Below are positions 62,152 to 64,000 of a stretch of 64,000 nt of DNA, in pieces (the stretch's first letter is position 1; the number at the start of each line of letters is the position of its first letter). Origin of the DNA: Citrifermentans bremense R1. GTDB lineage: Bacteria > Desulfobacterota > Desulfuromonadia > Geobacterales > Geobacteraceae. Below the pieces are notes generated by a model. It was not told where the DNA came from and ran no database searches. It worked only from the letters and a program-made list of their open reading frames with translations. Location: contig NZ_AUGE01000005.1 of assembly GCF_000426865.1 (NCBI RefSeq), forward strand, positions 1-64,000, written 5' to 3'. Both the position numbers and the translations under genes were made by a program.

Positions 62152-62202
62152 AAAGGGGGACAGGCTACTTTTTGTTTTGGAAAAGTAGCCTGTCCCCTTT
62201 TT
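62152..62202. repeat. inverted repeat between hybrid kinase and cytochrome gene
   Basis: AAAGGGGGACAGGCTACTTTT (62152-62172 with one extra G) pairs with AAAAGTAGCCTGTCCCCTTT (62181-62200). The unit GCCGCAAAGGGGGACA at 62131-62146 is repeated at 62147-62162. It may stop transcription from the cytochrome gene, though the minus T-run is short. Confidence 0.7.
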
Positions 62203-62246
62203 ATCCTTTTTTATCGCCAAGACCGTACTAGAAACGCGCCCCCGGC

Positions 62247-64000
62247 TCAGACATGCGGGTGGCAGGAGAGGCAGCCCGAGGTCGGGTGATCGGTTTCGGG
62301 AATTCCGGCGCGGTAGTGGACGGTCTGAGTGTGGCAGACCTGGCAAAGGCCCTGGTTGGTCGAAGTGTTCACCAAACCGTTCTCTATGTCGTTGAAGACG
62401 ATCTCCTTGCCGTTGATGACGGCTCTGATCATCTTGAGGTTAGCGGAGCCGTGCGGGTCGTGGCACTGTGCGCAGGCCATGGCGGGGCTCCCCCCCTTGG
62501 TCAGGAAGTGGGTGCTCATGTTTTGGAAGGCTCCGGTGACCACCACCGAGGCGTTGTCGTGGCAGTACCTGCATTCGGCGTTTAGGCTCCCCTTCAATTA
62601 CGGCTGCAGCCTGCTGCCGCCGTTTATGTGCCGCGCGTTGCGCTCGTGGCAGGCGGTGCACCCCCTCCCTATCGCGGAGGTCCCGTGTCCGGCCGTTGCA
62701 GCAAGGCTCTTGTCCGGCGCGGTGGCCCCGTTTATCACCGACAGGGCGCCGGTGTGGCAGCTCTCGCAGGTTACCGCTCCGGTGGTCCAGTTCACCTGCG
62801 CTGCATGGCAGGGGGTGCAGGTGCCGGTGCCGTTGCGCTGGTAGCCGAGCGTGCCGTTGAGGTCGATGCTCTGGTTGACGTGGTTGGCGCTGCTTAGGTT
62901 GTGGCAGGCCTGGCAGCCGGTCGAGTTTTGCGTGGTCAGCATCGGCCCGTAGGCGGCAGCCGAGGTGCTGAAGTGGGCGAAATGGGCGCCGCTTGCGATG
63001 AGAGCGCCGCCGAGACCTGGGGCCGTGGCATGGCAGGAGCCGCACGCGCCGGTGGCCTTCATGGTCCAGTTGGGCGAGGAGTAGACCCCTCTGCCGTTTG
63101 AGTGGCAGTAGCTCGTGGTGCAGGTGTCGGAGACGTCGATCTCGGTACCGAGGGCTGCGCCGGCGAAGGACATTTCCTTGATCCCGTTCACGTGCTTCGA
63201 GGCGTCCTTGATGCTGCTGTTGGTAGCGGCCGTTGCGGCGTGGCACACAGCGCAGCTGTAGCCACGCGAGAGGTGGCCCGTGTGGGCGTTGGTACCGGGG
63301 GCCGCGTCGTGGCAGGCGGAGCACTCCCCTGGGGTCCCGACGATGCTGTTCTTGCCGAAGGCCCAGGACGCGGTCTTGTAAACCGGCAGCGCACTGGAAG
63401 GTACCCCGTTACTGTGGCAGTAGTTGGTGAGGCAGCTCCCCGAGCCGGTCGGATCGTAGCTCGGAGTGGCGCCGTAGTAGGTCGCCGTGCCGGAAGGCGT
63501 CCTGAACACCTGTTGGAAATCCCCACTGGCGTGCTAGTTGCCGGAGTGGCAGGCAGCGCAGGTTAAGCCCCTGCTTGTGTGTGCCAGGTGCGGGGTGAGC
63601 GACTCGTCCTTGAAGACGCCGCTGGTAGCGTAGTTGGAGCTGCCGCTGCTGGCGTAGCCGCTCGGGCCGGCAGCGTTTATCTGCGGCGGATTGCCGTGGC
63701 AGGAGTTGCACCCTGCTGCGAATGAGCCGTCGACGCTGTCATGAACGTGGCAGCTGCGGCAGACGTTGGGGTCGAGGCTTGCGTGTTCGGGGGGGTAATT
63801 CCCGCCCGGAGCCGGGATGGCGTGGCAGGCCACGCAGACGCCGTCGGGGCCGGCCCAGTTGCTTCCTGCGTCCTTGTACTGGTTGACGACCTTCGTGTTG
63901 GTGGTCAGCGGTTTCATGTAGCGGCGCACCAGCCAGACGTTAGGCGCGGTGCCGTCCAGGGGGTCTACGTGGGCGGCGTGGCAGTCGGCGCACTGGATGT
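62247..64000 (-). pseudogene. 3' part of a large multihaem c-type cytochrome with two in-frame stops, cut by window edge
   Basis: One frame continues from the right edge to 62247 with a stop TAG at 63536-63534 and a TAA at 62600-62598. Sixteen CxxCH motifs and two CxxxxCH motifs (CLTNYCH, CTTSYCH) are visible across it (5, 9 and 4 in the three parts), and the CxxxxCH...CxxCH pairing is that of Geobacter outer-surface cytochromes. Codon use and haem spacing stay normal on both sides of each stop, so the decay is recent, or sequencing errors are present, or the parts are translated separately (TTG just after the TAA). The signal sequence lies outside the window. Confidence 0.75.

Noticed and set aside
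63534-63536. TAG in the cytochrome gene as pyrrolysine
   Set aside because: A second, different stop (TAA) interrupts the same frame, and no Pyl genes are visible; a lesion or sequence error is simpler.

Overview
The window looks like chromosomal DNA from a Geobacteraceae-type bacterium (Geobacter, Geomonas or Citrifermentans-like). The grounds are the large multihaem c-type cytochrome with paired CxxxxCH and CxxCH motifs at the right edge, a UGA-containing (selenocysteine) peroxiredoxin-like gene, generally high G+C and the conserved riboflavin and pantothenate blocks. The assignment is to family level only and rests on recognising protein families by eye.

Layout: 1-2.6 kb is accessory DNA: an IS3-type orfA with the start of its orfB at the edge, a lone lipoprotein gene, palindromic repeats, and a small DUF4160/DUF2442-type gene pair, of which the DUF4160 gene is only 57 codons. 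2.6-10.0 kb (all minus) holds a complete-looking 4-amino-4-deoxy-L-arabinose (Ara4N) lipid A pathway: arnT, ArnA-type dehydrogenase, arnB, arnC, ArnA-type formyltransferase and arnD. The two halves of ArnA are separate genes, and a PAP2 phosphatase follows, flanked by a duplicated scrap of arnD. 10.1-11.6 kb holds a decayed second DUF2442 copy, smpB and the tmRNA gene ssrA, so both parts of trans-translation lie together. 11.9-17.8 kb is an OprM/EmrA/EmrB-type tripartite efflux operon with a palindrome on its promoter, then a universal stress protein, two tiny membrane ORFs and a TetR regulator.

17.9-25.3 kb (minus) contains an amidohydrolase, panB-panC-panD, a GAF-containing chemoreceptor-like protein and a phosphofructokinase. 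25.3-27.5 kb has the selenocysteine peroxiredoxin-like gene and a plus-strand operon of a small Cys protein, a Cys-containing protein and a hemerythrin. 27.9-34.4 kb (minus) is hom, then dCMP deaminase-nrdR-ribD-ribE-ribBA-ribH-nusB read from one promoter near 34.45 kb. Tex (plus), a zinc-ribbon protein, a PAP2 protein and a DUF2325/DUF3793 pair with a Fur-box-like site follow.

39.8-58.0 kb (minus) is a type VI secretion locus in the order tssJ-K-L-M-A-B-C-hcp-E-F-G, then a putative lipase effector with an ankyrin putative immunity protein, vgrG, a DUF4123 adaptor and an unknown protein. No ClpV, PAAR or Fha/kinase gene is present in the window. The last part holds tatA and mobB (plus), a MASE3-type hybrid histidine kinase (minus) and the 3' part of a giant multihaem cytochrome gene that carries two in-frame stop codons.
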